Below are positions 44,039 through 52,732 of a stretch of DNA of 64,000 nt, piece by piece. The DNA comes from JANQHS01 sp965227315 (GTDB lineage: Bacteria > Bacteroidota > Bacteroidia > Cytophagales > CCMP332): NCBI GenBank assembly GCA_965227315.1, contig OZ245737.1, positions 1,550,001-1,614,000 of the forward strand, in the 5' to 3' direction. The position numbers and the translations under genes were made by a program. The notes beneath the pieces were generated by a model that saw only the letters and a list, made by a program, of their open reading frames with translations, ran no database searches and was not told where the DNA came from. Position 1 is the stretch's first letter. Every line of letters begins with the position of its first letter.

Positions 44039-45454
44039 ATGAATCCGGAGGTCAGATCAAAATATAAGGCTAAGACGATTTTCCTGGCGCTGAGAGATGC
44101 GATCAAAGGAACGGAAATGGACTATACCCAGGGCAGCATCGGTAAGGCGGTGTTTTTGCTATCCGTCCCAATGATCCTGGAGATGTTGATGGAGTCTACC
44201 TTTGCCGTGGTTGACATCTATTTTGTCTCCAAGCTTGGAGCATCGGCCGTGGCTACCGTCGGCCTGACCGAGTCGCTTCTCACCCTAATGTACGCGGTTG
44301 CCATAGGACTTGCCATGGGCACGACTGCCATGGTTTCGAGGAGGATCGGAGAAAAAAAGAAATACGAGGCCGGAATAGCAGGAGTGCAGTCGATCTGGGT
44401 CGCCGTATCTGCGGCAATACCTTTTGCCATCGCCGGACTGTTCTTTTCCAAGGATATCCTGATACTGATGGGAGGTGATGAATGGACGGTGAACTCCGGC
44501 TATAAGTACACCATGTGGATGCTGGGCGGAAATGCCGTGATCATGCTGTTGTTTGTGATCAACGCCATCTTCAGGGGAGCGGGAGATGCCTCCATCGCCA
44601 TGAGGGTCTTGATCCTCTCCAATGGTATCAACCTGATCCTGGATCCTGCACTGATCCTTGGCCTTGGTCCTTTTCCTGAAATGGGGGTAGAGGGTGCCGC
44701 CATCGCCACCAATATCGGTCGTGGTACCGGTGTGCTTTTTCAGCTCTTCATACTGTTCCGCGGTGCCAAACATATCAAGATCCTGAGGTCGATGATGGGT
44801 GTCAACACCGAGGTTATGAAAACCCTTGTCAAAACATCGATTGGCGGGATCGGACAATTCATCATTGCCACTTCTTCATGGATCTTCATGGTGAGGATCA
44901 TTTCCGAATTCGGAAGCGAAGCTGTTGCCGGGTATACCATAGCCGTTCGGATCTTCATTTTCACCATAGAACCGGCATGGGGTATGTCGAATGCAGCAGC
45001 GACACTTGTGGGGCAAAATCTCGGTGCCGGCAAACCGGAGCGTGCGGAACGTTCCACCTGGATCACGGGCTTTGCGACCATGTTCTTCCTTTTGGCCGTA
45101 TCTGTGGTCTATCTGCTCTTTGATGAAGAGCTGATCATGATCTTCTCTACCGAGCCCAATGTGGTCAGGTCGGGTGCGGATTGCCTTAGGATCATTTCCT
45201 ACGGATACCTGCTGTATGCTTGGGGAATGGTGATGCCACAGGCATTTAATGGAGCCGGAGATACGATCACACCGACCAAGATCAATTTCGTGGCATTTTG
45301 GCTCTGCGAGATCCCATTGGCATTTTTACTGGCCTTCACCTTTAACCTTGGCGAGCATGGAGTCTATTGGGCGGTTACGGTTTCGGAATCCCTGATCGGT
45401 ATTCTGGGCATCTGGCTGTTCAGAAAAGGCAAATGGAAGCAAAAGGAATTATGA
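44039..45454 (+). CDS. MATE-family multidrug exporter
   Basis: A 471-residue protein with 12 membrane spans in two homologous halves. The MATE start TQGSIGKAVFLLSVPMILEM is at about residue 30, GLTESLLTLMYAVAIGLAMG near 82, and the second half begins near 265 with KTSIGGIGQFIIATSSW. Conserved GAGD occurs in NAIFRGAGDASIAM and FNGAGDTITPTK. It exports cationic or drug-like compounds in exchange for Na+ or H+. It follows a good -7 element. Confidence 0.9.
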   Translation: MNPEVRSKYKAKTIFLALRDAIKGTEMDYTQGSIGKAVFLLSVPMILEMLMESTFAVVDIYFVSKLGASAVATVGLTESLLTLMYAVAIGLAMGTTAMVSRRIGEKKKYEAGIAGVQSIWVAVSAAIPFAIAGLFFSKDILILMGGDEWTVNSGYKYTMWMLGGNAVIMLLFVINAIFRGAGDASIAMRVLILSNGINLILDPALILGLGPFPEMGVEGAAIATNIGRGTGVLFQLFILFRGAKHIKILRSMMGVNTEVMKTLVKTSIGGIGQFIIATSSWIFMVRIISEFGSEAVAGYTIAVRIFIFTIEPAWGMSNAAATLVGQNLGAGKPERAERSTWITGFATMFFLLAVSVVYLLFDEELIMIFSTEPNVVRSGADCLRIISYGYLLYAWGMVMPQAFNGAGDTITPTKINFVAFWLCEIPLAFLLAFTFNLGEHGVYWAVTVSESLIGILGIWLFRKGKWKQKEL

Positions 45455-45551
45455 TTCCCTCAAGATGAATTGGTCGAGGGTGAAGCATCCTGGCAGCTTC
45501 GGATAAAAGATCTTGAATCAATAGATTAGCAAAACACCAATCTCCCCAGCT

Positions 45552-45947
45552 ATGAAAATCGGAATGACCAGCGTTTTCGTTAATGATGTGAACGCAGCAT
45601 ATCAGATCTACACAGAGCAGCTCGGATTCAAGGAACTGATGCATCAACCCGAGCATTCCCTGGCCATAGTGGTCTCTCCTGAGCAACCCGATGGCACCGC
45701 CCTACTCCTGGAGCCCAATGACAATCCCATAGCCAGAACCTATCAGCAAGGCATCCATGATTCGGGACTTCCCGCCATAGTACTCTACAGCGATGACCTG
45801 GACCGGGATTTCGAAGCACTTCGTTCCAACGGTGTTTCATTCCGCCAGGATCCTGTTGAGAATGAATACGGCAAGACCGCCATTTTCAGTGATGGTTGCG
45901 GTAACCTGATCCAGATCCATCAACAACCTAGCTCAGCCAATCCTTGA
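45552..45947 (+). CDS. VOC superfamily protein (glyoxalase-like)
   Basis: A 131-residue VOC protein: IGMTSVFVNDVNAAYQIYTE at the start, ALLLEPNDNPIAR in the middle, GLPAIVLYSDDLDRDFEALR and the closing FSDGCGNLIQIHQ. Metal ligands are partly altered. It stands alone between the MATE exporter and the LuxR-type gene. Substrate unknown. Confidence 0.82.
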   Translation: MKIGMTSVFVNDVNAAYQIYTEQLGFKELMHQPEHSLAIVVSPEQPDGTALLLEPNDNPIARTYQQGIHDSGLPAIVLYSDDLDRDFEALRSNGVSFRQDPVENEYGKTAIFSDGCGNLIQIHQQPSSANP

Positions 45948-46068
45948 CTTAGTTCATCCGACTGCGCATGTCTGTTCTTGCCTTGCTCATTATGATTCTC
46001 AGACCCACCAATGGTCCTTTCGACCTTGTCTTGCTGCGACTCCAACATGGATTTCATTCCTTTGCCCT

Positions 46069-46491
46069 ATGCTGAAGATTGCCATAAGGTTCGGGCTGTT
46101 GGCCGTGGCATTTGTGCTACTGCTTCAGCTTTCCAAATACACCTGGCTGAGCTACAGAGTGGACACTGAAATGGTGATCCTCCTAATGGGTGCTGTTTTT
46201 ATCTCCCTCGGATACTTCATCAGCCGGAGTCTGATCAAGCCCAAGTCGGTGGATACTGGGCATCCTTTTGAACTCGATGAGCAAGCCAGGGAAAAAACAG
46301 GGATCAGCGATAGGGAAATGGATGTGCTGATCCTGATGGCCGAAGGAAAATCAAACCAGGAAATCGCGGAGCAGCTGTTTGTCTCAGGAAATACCATCAA
46401 AACCCATGTTTCCAATATCTTTTTGAAACTCGAGGCAAAAAGGCGCACCGAGGCCATTAGGAAGGCTAAGGAACTCAGGCTTATTCCCTAG
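46069..46491 (+). CDS. Membrane-anchored LuxR-type HTH regulator
   Basis: A 140-residue protein with two N-terminal membrane spans (about residues 4-22 and 34-53) and a C-terminal LuxR/GerE HTH (about 75-138: SDREMDVLILMAEGKSNQEI, AEQLFVSGNTIKTHVSNIFL). Membrane-tethered LuxR regulators of this design occur in Bacteroidota beside DUF4199 membrane proteins, as here. It probably senses a membrane or partner signal. Confidence 0.88.
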   Translation: MLKIAIRFGLLAVAFVLLLQLSKYTWLSYRVDTEMVILLMGAVFISLGYFISRSLIKPKSVDTGHPFELDEQAREKTGISDREMDVLILMAEGKSNQEIAEQLFVSGNTIKTHVSNIFLKLEAKRRTEAIRKAKELRLIP

Positions 46492-46594
46492 TACTTTAGT
46501 GTGAAAAGGTCATTTCAGGCCCAAATCATACTTTTGGGTGAAGGAATCCAACCGGGCCCGGTCCAGCTTTGGGTCGAATCAAAAATTATTTATC

Positions 46595-47128
46595 ATGAAA
46601 AAATACATTCTTCGTTACGGCATATTTTCAGGTACTTTCCTGGTCGTTGTTGCTGTCACCATCTTCTATGCCATGGGTGGATCCAATGCCGGTCCTGACA
46701 CATACGGCATGGGCGAGGTTGTTGGATATTCTTCGATCATCGTAGCCTGCATTTTCGTGATCCTGGGGATCAAAAAATACAGAGATGATGAAAGGGGCGG
46801 TTTTATCAGCTTTGCTGAAAGCATGAAGATCGGGGCCATCATATTGCTCTTTCCTTCCATTGCCTTTGCGGCCTACAACGTGGTCTATGTGAAATGGATG
46901 GATCCGGGTTTTACTGAGAAGTACTATGAATACTCATTGAAGAAAGCCAAGGCAGAGGCAGAGCCTGAGGAGTACGAGGCGATCGAAGCCAAAATGGAAA
47001 GCGAGAAAGCCTTCTTTTCAAACCTGCCTTTGGGCACATTGATGATGTTCCTCACTGTTTATCTGATCGGAATTATTCTGACCACCGTATCCAGTTTCTT
47101 CCTCGCGAAGAAACCCTCATCGGCCTGA
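46595..47128 (+). CDS. DUF4199 membrane protein
   Basis: From ATG 46595 the product is 177 residues with four membrane spans (about 7-27, 42-60, 77-98, 146-170). The segments YRDDERGGFISFAESMKIGA and SLKKAKAEAEPEEYEAIEAK before the last span are the DUF4199 pattern. Function unknown. It lies 103 bases after the LuxR-type regulator and is followed by an exact hairpin. Confidence 0.82.
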   Translation: MKKYILRYGIFSGTFLVVVAVTIFYAMGGSNAGPDTYGMGEVVGYSSIIVACIFVILGIKKYRDDERGGFISFAESMKIGAIILLFPSIAFAAYNVVYVKWMDPGFTEKYYEYSLKKAKAEAEPEEYEAIEAKMESEKAFFSNLPLGTLMMFLTVYLIGIILTTVSSFFLAKKPSSA

Positions 47129-47137
47129 CAAATGCAT

Positions 47138-47180
47138 TGACAAATATCGAATTGCCGGGCGGGGAGTTCGATATTTGTCA
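47138..47180 (+). terminator. Perfect 14-bp hairpin after the DUF4199 gene
   Basis: TGACAAATATCGAA (47138-47151) is exactly complementary to TTCGATATTTGTCA (47167-47180), with a G-rich 15-base loop. It starts nine bases after the stop. No T-tract follows, so it is either a hairpin that protects the 3' end or a protein-binding dyad. The stem is unusually long and perfect. Confidence 0.6.
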
Positions 47181-47289
47181 TTCCTCCATCGTTTTCTTGA
47201 TTGTAAGCGAATTGACAGTTTAGGGATTAGTCATTTAAAACCCGTTTCTTGGTATCATGCTTGTAACCCGCTGAGAAACCTTAGTTACG

Positions 47290-47676
47290 ATGAAAACACA
47301 AACCATTATTATTCGGGCCCTGTCGATCATTGCGGCCATCATTTTGTTACAAACGCTGTTTTTCAAATTCACCGCCCATCCTGATTCGGTCATGCTATTC
47401 ACAACACTTGGTGTGGAACCATGGGGCAGAATTGGACTTGGGATCGTCGAGCTGATCACGGCCATTTTACTGATCTACCCAAGGACCACCGCCATCGGAT
47501 CGGTACTTGGACTGGGAATCATTTCGGGAGCAATATTTTCGCACCTCTTTATTATTGGAATTGTTTTTAACAATGACGGGGGCGCACTTTTTATGCTCGC
47601 TTTGGCTGTCTTTATTTCATGCCTGATCGTGGCGTTCATGAAAAAGGATGAGCTCCTTGCGTACATCAAAAAATAA
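47290..47676 (+). CDS. DoxX-family membrane protein
   Basis: A 128-residue, four-span protein of the DoxX group (spans about residues 9-28, 45-65, 68-90, 97-118), with FKFTAHPDSVMLFTTLGVEP and GRIGLGIVELITAILLIYPR between the first and second spans. DoxX proteins are linked to thiosulfate:quinone metabolism and stress, but many members have no known role. It is 6 bases upstream of the alanine-dehydrogenase-like gene and probably the first gene of that operon. Confidence 0.85.
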   Translation: MKTQTIIIRALSIIAAIILLQTLFFKFTAHPDSVMLFTTLGVEPWGRIGLGIVELITAILLIYPRTTAIGSVLGLGIISGAIFSHLFIIGIVFNNDGGALFMLALAVFISCLIVAFMKKDELLAYIKK

Positions 47677-47682
47677 ACATCT

Positions 47683-48858
47683 ATGAGAACATTCGGCTTT
47701 CCGGATATGGATCTGGTCAAGGGGGTCAGAAGAGGATATCCGCCAGATCTGATCAAGTCAATTGCCAAAAGCAATCGCGCCAGGATCGTTATTGAAGAAG
47801 GGTACGGTGGGGATATCGGCTTCTCCGAAAAGGATTACCTGACGGACAATGTAGAGGTCAAAAGCAAGGAGGATCTGTTTCGGGAGTCCGAATACATTGT
47901 TTGCATCACCACACTCTCTGCCAAAGAGATCGACATGCTGCAGAGTGGTCAATGCCTTCTGGCCTTCCTCCATTACAATACCCATGAGTCCAGAAACAGG
48001 CTCTTTCACGAAAAGGGCGTCCGAACCATATCGCTGGATGAAGTTCTGGAACCATCGACAGGAAAGAGAATGGTCGAAGACCTGAAAGCCACGAGCTTCA
48101 ATGCGATCAAAGCCGGGATCATAGCACTCAGGGAAAGCTGGGGTCATGAGAAGTGGTTTTCAAAAGAAAGAGATGAGATCAGAGCCTTCGTGATGGGAAC
48201 CGGAATGGTGGGAAGGAATGCCATCGATGCTCTTTCCAACTTTCAATATACAGGTCTGAGACAGGAACTGATCGAAAAAGGCAATCCAAAGATCAAGGTT
48301 GAAGTTCTGGGCATGTACGAAACACCGGATAAGGATTTCATCAACAACAAGGTCATGCCATTTGCAGATCTTTTGGTAGATGCCAGCTACAGGCCGGAGG
48401 GTGTTAACCAAAACCACATCATCGACGGAGCACAGCTCGAACTTCTAAAACCCGATGCGGTGATCTGTGATATCACCGCTGACAAGTATGACCTCAGCGG
48501 GGAAATACCCGTGGTCAAGGGAATCGAAGGCATACCCACCGGAAAAGATCAGGATTATAAACTGCCTCGTTTTACAAAGGACAGTCCAAAATTCATGGAC
48601 CCCGATTATGTGCCTGCCCAATATCAACTGCAAGAAAGTCAAAGAAGAACCGTGGTCAGCTCCTATTCATGGCCATCCTATGGAAGCAACGAGGACAGGC
48701 TTGCCAATGTAAAGATCTATGCCGGGCAGCTAAGGCCGATTTTGAATTTTCTTGTTGAATACGGTTATGAGGGAATTGAGAAACCAACGGAATTCAGGAC
48801 AACGGACATGAATGATGCCCTTTATGGCGCCATCAACCCCCTGGACAGGAATGATTAA
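47683..48858 (+). CDS. Alanine dehydrogenase/transhydrogenase-family oxidoreductase
   Basis: A 391-residue protein with the AlaDH/PNT layout: N-terminal domain (IVIEEGYGGDIGFSEKDYL near residue 35, QCLLAFLHYNTHESR near 92) and an NAD-binding domain with the VMGTGMVGRNAIDAL dinucleotide loop (GxGxxG near residue 170). The typical E.RVAL start motif is missing (it reads MDLVKGVRRGYPPDL), so it is not classic alanine dehydrogenase. It could be a relative such as carboxyethylornithine synthase or saccharopine-type dehydrogenase. It follows DoxX after 6 bases. Confidence 0.7.
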   Translation: MRTFGFPDMDLVKGVRRGYPPDLIKSIAKSNRARIVIEEGYGGDIGFSEKDYLTDNVEVKSKEDLFRESEYIVCITTLSAKEIDMLQSGQCLLAFLHYNTHESRNRLFHEKGVRTISLDEVLEPSTGKRMVEDLKATSFNAIKAGIIALRESWGHEKWFSKERDEIRAFVMGTGMVGRNAIDALSNFQYTGLRQELIEKGNPKIKVEVLGMYETPDKDFINNKVMPFADLLVDASYRPEGVNQNHIIDGAQLELLKPDAVICDITADKYDLSGEIPVVKGIEGIPTGKDQDYKLPRFTKDSPKFMDPDYVPAQYQLQESQRRTVVSSYSWPSYGSNEDRLANVKIYAGQLRPILNFLVEYGYEGIEKPTEFRTTDMNDALYGAINPLDRND

Positions 48859-48867
48859 GATCTCCTC

Positions 48868-49587
48868 ATGGAGCAGATCAGCAGAAAACCCCAAGTCAGA
48901 AAGCTAACGGAGGATTGCCTGGATACCCTTTTCAAAGATGGCCCGGAACCTTTTCTGAACTCCGTATATCTTCATCTCCTCACCAAAAAGGTGAGATTCC
49001 CGTTGTTGGAATACAGCGCAGATCTGATCCAAAATGAATTATCTGGGAAGCAGATCATGGCATTCATGCATGGCATCGCTCATCGCAAAACCATAGGGGG
49101 AAATGTGATCATCGGCAAGATGCTTCAAAACAGGCTCTCCGAGGATCTCAAAGAAAGTTTCCAAAAGGCAGCCGATTTCATAGAACAGGGTTCACAATGG
49201 TATGTGACGGATATCATAGGCGAACGGGTCTATGGAAATGGATTATTGCTGGATTTCAAAAATGCCTACCCTGAATTCAGAAAGCTCAAAGATCATCCAA
49301 GTTCCTGGGTGGTCAGGGCCATAGGGCCCGGCGCTCATTTCGCCACAAAAAGGAAAATTGAATCCCCTCAGGCAGAAACCCTTTTTCGATTGCTCCTGGA
49401 GCTCTCCGATGTAGGGGATTCGAATATCAGATCGGGAATTGGATGGGCGGCCAAAACCATTGCAAAATTTCATCCTGATATCATTGAAAGCCATTCGGCT
49501 GCAATCGAGGATAAGAAAACAGGGACATGGTTTCGAAGAAAGGTCAGGATCGGTCTGGAAAGAAACGCCTATGCCAAGGGAAATTGA
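48868..49587 (+). CDS. AlkD-like HEAT-repeat DNA alkylation repair protein
   Basis: A 239-residue all-helical protein whose C-terminal part resembles the AlkD/DNA alkylation repair family: SDVGDSNIRSGIGWAAKTIA, HPDIIESHSAAIEDKK and the closing RRKVRIGLERNAY. These glycosylase-like HEAT proteins remove bulky alkyl lesions. I see only the C-terminal half clearly; the N-terminal 100 residues are less typical. Its end overlaps the radical SAM start by 17 bases. Confidence 0.55.
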   Translation: MEQISRKPQVRKLTEDCLDTLFKDGPEPFLNSVYLHLLTKKVRFPLLEYSADLIQNELSGKQIMAFMHGIAHRKTIGGNVIIGKMLQNRLSEDLKESFQKAADFIEQGSQWYVTDIIGERVYGNGLLLDFKNAYPEFRKLKDHPSSWVVRAIGPGAHFATKRKIESPQAETLFRLLLELSDVGDSNIRSGIGWAAKTIAKFHPDIIESHSAAIEDKKTGTWFRRKVRIGLERNAYAKGN

Positions 49588-50464
49588 GGTCAAAACCATT
49601 TTAAACAAGACCAAGGCCAGGGACAGTTGGTTTCTGGATGAGTATACCATCAACCCCTACAGCGCATGTTCCTTCAATTGCCTCTACTGCTATATCCGTG
49701 GAAGCAAATACGGCGAGCACATGGAATCCGCGATGGCGGTTAAGACCAATGCGGTGGAATTATTGGACAGGCAATTGGGAAACAGGGCGAAAAAGAAGCA
49801 ATATGGGATCATCGTGATCTCTTCAGCTACCGATCCCTATGTCAAAATTGAAAATGATTATAAGCTAACCAGGCAGATGCTGGAGATTGTAAACAAATAC
49901 CGCTTCCCTGTCCATATGATCACCAAGTCGGATCTGATCATCAGGGATATTGACCTTCTCAAGGAAATAGATCAGCGAGCAATTCTTCCCGAAGACCTGA
50001 ATGGCAGGATAAGCGGATCCCTGATCTCATTCTCTTTTTCCACACTCGATGACGATGTGGGGAAGGTATTCGAACCTGGGGCTACTCCCCCGTCAAAGAG
50101 ACTGATGGCCGTCAAACAAATGAAGGAAGCCGGATTCAGAACAGGGATCAGCATGATGCCCCTGATCCCTTTCATATCTGATACCGCTGAAAGCCTGGAG
50201 AAATTGTTTTCCGCTTTTTCAGATGCGGGGGTTGACTATCTACTTCCCGCCACTTTGACCTTGTATGGAAATGAAAAAGCCGATAGCAGAACATTGATCC
50301 TGGGAGCCATCAAAAGGCATTACCCCGAACTCCTATCCAAATACCAAAAGTGGTTTTCCGACAATGATAAGCTCCCAGCCTATTATCGAAATGCCTTCCA
50401 TCTCAAAATGAAAGAACTGAGTGAAAAGTACGCTATCCCTGATACTATTCTTCCGGAGCCTTAG
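49571..50464 (+). CDS. Radical SAM protein, spore-photoproduct-lyase-like
   Basis: From ATG 49571 the product is 297 residues. The iron-sulfur loop is ACSFNCLYCYIRG (CX3CX2C, Cys33/37/40), followed by GIIVISSATDPYVKIE, VHMITKSDLIIRD and SGSLISFSFSTLDDDVGKVF, which match the SPL/Rv2578c-type radical SAM group. SPL repairs spore thymine dimers; non-sporulating members are of unknown role. It overlaps the AlkD-like gene, so a DNA-repair theme is plausible. Its last 20 bases overlap the convergent barrel gene. Confidence 0.85.
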   Translation: MPREIEVKTILNKTKARDSWFLDEYTINPYSACSFNCLYCYIRGSKYGEHMESAMAVKTNAVELLDRQLGNRAKKKQYGIIVISSATDPYVKIENDYKLTRQMLEIVNKYRFPVHMITKSDLIIRDIDLLKEIDQRAILPEDLNGRISGSLISFSFSTLDDDVGKVFEPGATPPSKRLMAVKQMKEAGFRTGISMMPLIPFISDTAESLEKLFSAFSDAGVDYLLPATLTLYGNEKADSRTLILGAIKRHYPELLSKYQKWFSDNDKLPAYYRNAFHLKMKELSEKYAIPDTILPEP

Positions 50465-51101
50465 ACATAGACGGACTTTGGCGGAAGACATAGTAAAACC
50501 CAAAATTTGCCGAGGGTATGGAGGTAAAACCGTAGACATCCATTGGATATTGACTTGGAGCCAAAGTGAGGCCATAGCCTGTTGATATCCTCTCTCCGTC
50601 CAGATAGTCCAGCTGCAGATACAGGAGCTTATAGGAAAAAAAGAACTTGAACCTTGGGCTGATTGAAAATGCCGCCCCCAGATCAAAAGAGCCTCCATAT
50701 AAATTCCAACTTTCGTCAAAACCGTTCGCCCTTTGCCTCCAAATACTCCAGAAGTTAGACCCGAGAAATGGGGAAAAGCACTTTGTCACCGGGAAGAATT
50801 TTCTCACAACAAGCCTTGGACCATAAGCGGAAAAATAATAGTTGGTGCTTCCCCAATCGCTTTTCCACTCTGTATCCCCGTATCCGTAGCTCAGTCCCAA
50901 TCCAAGCTGCCATGTCCTTGCAAAATTTACCGCTACCTCGGGATTAAGCTCAAAATACAAATAGCGGAAGTCATTTCTTGCTCCATCATCGGCCTTTTGA
51001 TAATCCATGGTGAACCCAATATTTCCACCTATGATCCATTCTCCCCTTTGGGCAATTGCAGAACAGGAAAGGAAAAAGAATAAGGTTAATAAAGATCTCA
51101 T
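50445..51101 (-). CDS. Predicted outer-membrane beta-barrel protein
   Basis: A 218-residue protein with a signal peptide (about 1-17, SCSAIAQ) and alternating strands rich in aromatics and glycine (GEWIIGGNIGFTMDYQK, RTWQLGLGLSYGYGDTEW, NYYFSAYGPRLVVRKFF, ANFGFYYVFRQ). This fits a small outer-membrane barrel. It is divergent from the Fur-like operator at 51170-51192 and the membrane protein beyond, and its end overlaps the radical SAM gene by 20 bases. Confidence 0.6.
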   Translation of the reverse strand: MRSLLTLFFFLSCSAIAQRGEWIIGGNIGFTMDYQKADDGARNDFRYLYFELNPEVAVNFARTWQLGLGLSYGYGDTEWKSDWGSTNYYFSAYGPRLVVRKFFPVTKCFSPFLGSNFWSIWRQRANGFDESWNLYGGSFDLGAAFSISPRFKFFFSYKLLYLQLDYLDGERISTGYGLTLAPSQYPMDVYGFTSIPSANFGFYYVFRQSPSMSKAPEE

Positions 51102-51169
51102 GTTTAAGATGATTTAGATACCAAAGATAAAAATCTCGGATTGTAGGAAATTGAATGAGACTCCACTCG

Positions 51170-51192
51170 TTATTTAGATTTATTCTAAATAA
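51170..51192 (+). promoter_or_regulatory. Fur-family-like palindromic operator
   Basis: TTATTTAGA (51170-51178) and TCTAAATAA (51184-51192) form a perfect nine-base inverted repeat with TTTAT between. The core, TTTAGAn4TCTAAA with the spacing seen here, is close to the iron-control element bound by Irr-type Fur-family proteins (TTTAGAAnnnTTCTAAA). It lies 24 bases before the multi-span protein gene and 69 bases before the divergent barrel gene, so either or both may be metal-responsive. Confidence 0.55.
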
Positions 51193-51215
51193 GTTTGCAG
51201 CCTACTCATCAACAA

Positions 51216-52079
51216 ATGAACGCGAAATCCGTCCGGTTTGGGATTTTTTCTTTTCTACTGGTGCTCATGCTGATGCCCCTCGGGCATACCCTCATGATCC
51301 TGACCGAGGAGCTCTGGCCGGCCCATAAGTTCATGAATGCCACCATTATTGGGATCGTTGGCGTTTTTTTTATGGCCATCGGAATTCGGAACAACACCAA
51401 AAAGACCATGGCCACACTCTTTGGACTCCTGGCAGGGGTTTTGGTCTGGACCGGTTGGGTGGAATTCTCCTTCGTATGGGTCGCGGAAAAACTATCCGTT
51501 CCTCCCTTAATGGAAGATGGTGAGGTGGCTACCAAACCCGAATACCTTGTGATGGTTTCCTCGGTTGGTTTATTGCTCTGTATGATCCTCCTATACCTGT
51601 TTACCAAGACCAATTGCCAGTTTTTCAATTGGTTTCAGAGGGTCTTTGAGATCACCAAGCATATCAAGCCACAGTCAACAGGTTCCAAACCCACCGCTGT
51701 GATCACCTTTATCGAGACCATCATGTTGTTATGGTTCTTCTATATCGTACTGCTGTTGGTCTACGATAATGATATCGCTGGAGATAAACACCCGCTGACC
51801 TATCTTGTTGCCTTCGGCTCATTGTTTTGGTCCATCTATTTGTTCCTCAACCTTATCCGCATTCAGAAGTTTGATTATGCCATTCGATATGCCATTCCGA
51901 CCGTGATCATCTTCTGGAATTTCATAGAGGTGATGGGTCGCTGGAATTTGTTTAAGGAGATCTGGGTTCATCCATTCGAACATGGCCTGGAGGTTGGAAT
52001 CATTTTTTTGTTGCTAATTTTATTCATCGGGATCTACATCCGCGAACACTATATCCTTCACAGAAAGCAGCTTGAATGA
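51216..52079 (+). CDS. Multi-span membrane protein of unknown function
   Basis: From ATG 51216 the product is 287 residues with about eight membrane spans (for example residues about 8-30, 38-58, 62-85, 110-132, 168-190, 203-225, 233-250, 258-280). Charged loops such as ITKHIKPQSTGSKPTAV lie between. I recognise no domain. A perfect Fur-type dyad is just upstream. Its stop overlaps the next start (ATGA). An upstream TTG at 51195 is possible. Confidence 0.6.
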   Translation: MNAKSVRFGIFSFLLVLMLMPLGHTLMILTEELWPAHKFMNATIIGIVGVFFMAIGIRNNTKKTMATLFGLLAGVLVWTGWVEFSFVWVAEKLSVPPLMEDGEVATKPEYLVMVSSVGLLLCMILLYLFTKTNCQFFNWFQRVFEITKHIKPQSTGSKPTAVITFIETIMLLWFFYIVLLLVYDNDIAGDKHPLTYLVAFGSLFWSIYLFLNLIRIQKFDYAIRYAIPTVIIFWNFIEVMGRWNLFKEIWVHPFEHGLEVGIIFLLLILFIGIYIREHYILHRKQLE

Positions 52080-52726
52080 AAATCGCCAGGTACCTGATCA
52101 GGGGCATACTCATCCTTTTAATCCTTCCCCTGTCCTACCTGTTTTTCAGCCTTCTGATCACCTTTATTCCGGTTTCTTCCAAATCTTCCGATTGCCAGGA
52201 GAAGCATGGTATTTACATCGCCTCTTCCAATATGATCCATTCGGATTTTATTCTGCCGGTAGAGTTACTCTCAGCTGAGCTCCGGAAAGACCTTGTCCTC
52301 GATCCGGAAGATCGATTCATTGCCTTTGGCTGGGGCGATAAGAATTTTTACGTCAAGACCCCCACCTGGGGAGACCTTACTGCCGCCAATGTGTTCCTTG
52401 CACTTTTCACTGCCGGACCCTCGGCTGTCCATGTTATAAGGCTTCAGGAACAGGAAGATTACTGGCTCGAGATCAAACTATGTGACAAGCAATTGGAATA
52501 TCTGAATCAATATATCAATCGAAAATTTCAAAAAGACGGAGGGACATCAAAGATCCATTTCACCTCAATGAGCTATACGGATAAAGATGATTTTTACCTT
52601 GGAAATGGCTCTCTAAGTTTATTTTTCACCTGCAATAGCTGGGTCAATGAAGGCCTGAAGTTCATCGGTAAACCGGCCTGCCTGTGGACACCCTATAGTT
52701 TTTGGATGGTCTCAAAATATAAATGA
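52076..52726 (+). CDS. DUF2459/TIGR02117-family protein
   Basis: A 216-residue protein with an N-terminal membrane span (about residues 10-32) and a periplasmic domain: IYIASSNMIHSDFILPVELL, IAFGWGDKNFYVKTPTWGDL, ... and the conserved ending FFTCNSWVNEGLKFIG, ACLWTPYSFW. These are the DUF2459 hallmarks, with H and C residues suggesting an NlpC-like thiol peptidase fold. It is coupled to the upstream membrane protein (ATGA). Confidence 0.82.
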   Translation: MKIARYLIRGILILLILPLSYLFFSLLITFIPVSSKSSDCQEKHGIYIASSNMIHSDFILPVELLSAELRKDLVLDPEDRFIAFGWGDKNFYVKTPTWGDLTAANVFLALFTAGPSAVHVIRLQEQEDYWLEIKLCDKQLEYLNQYINRKFQKDGGTSKIHFTSMSYTDKDDFYLGNGSLSLFFTCNSWVNEGLKFIGKPACLWTPYSFWMVSKYK

Positions 52727-52732
52727 CAGCCC

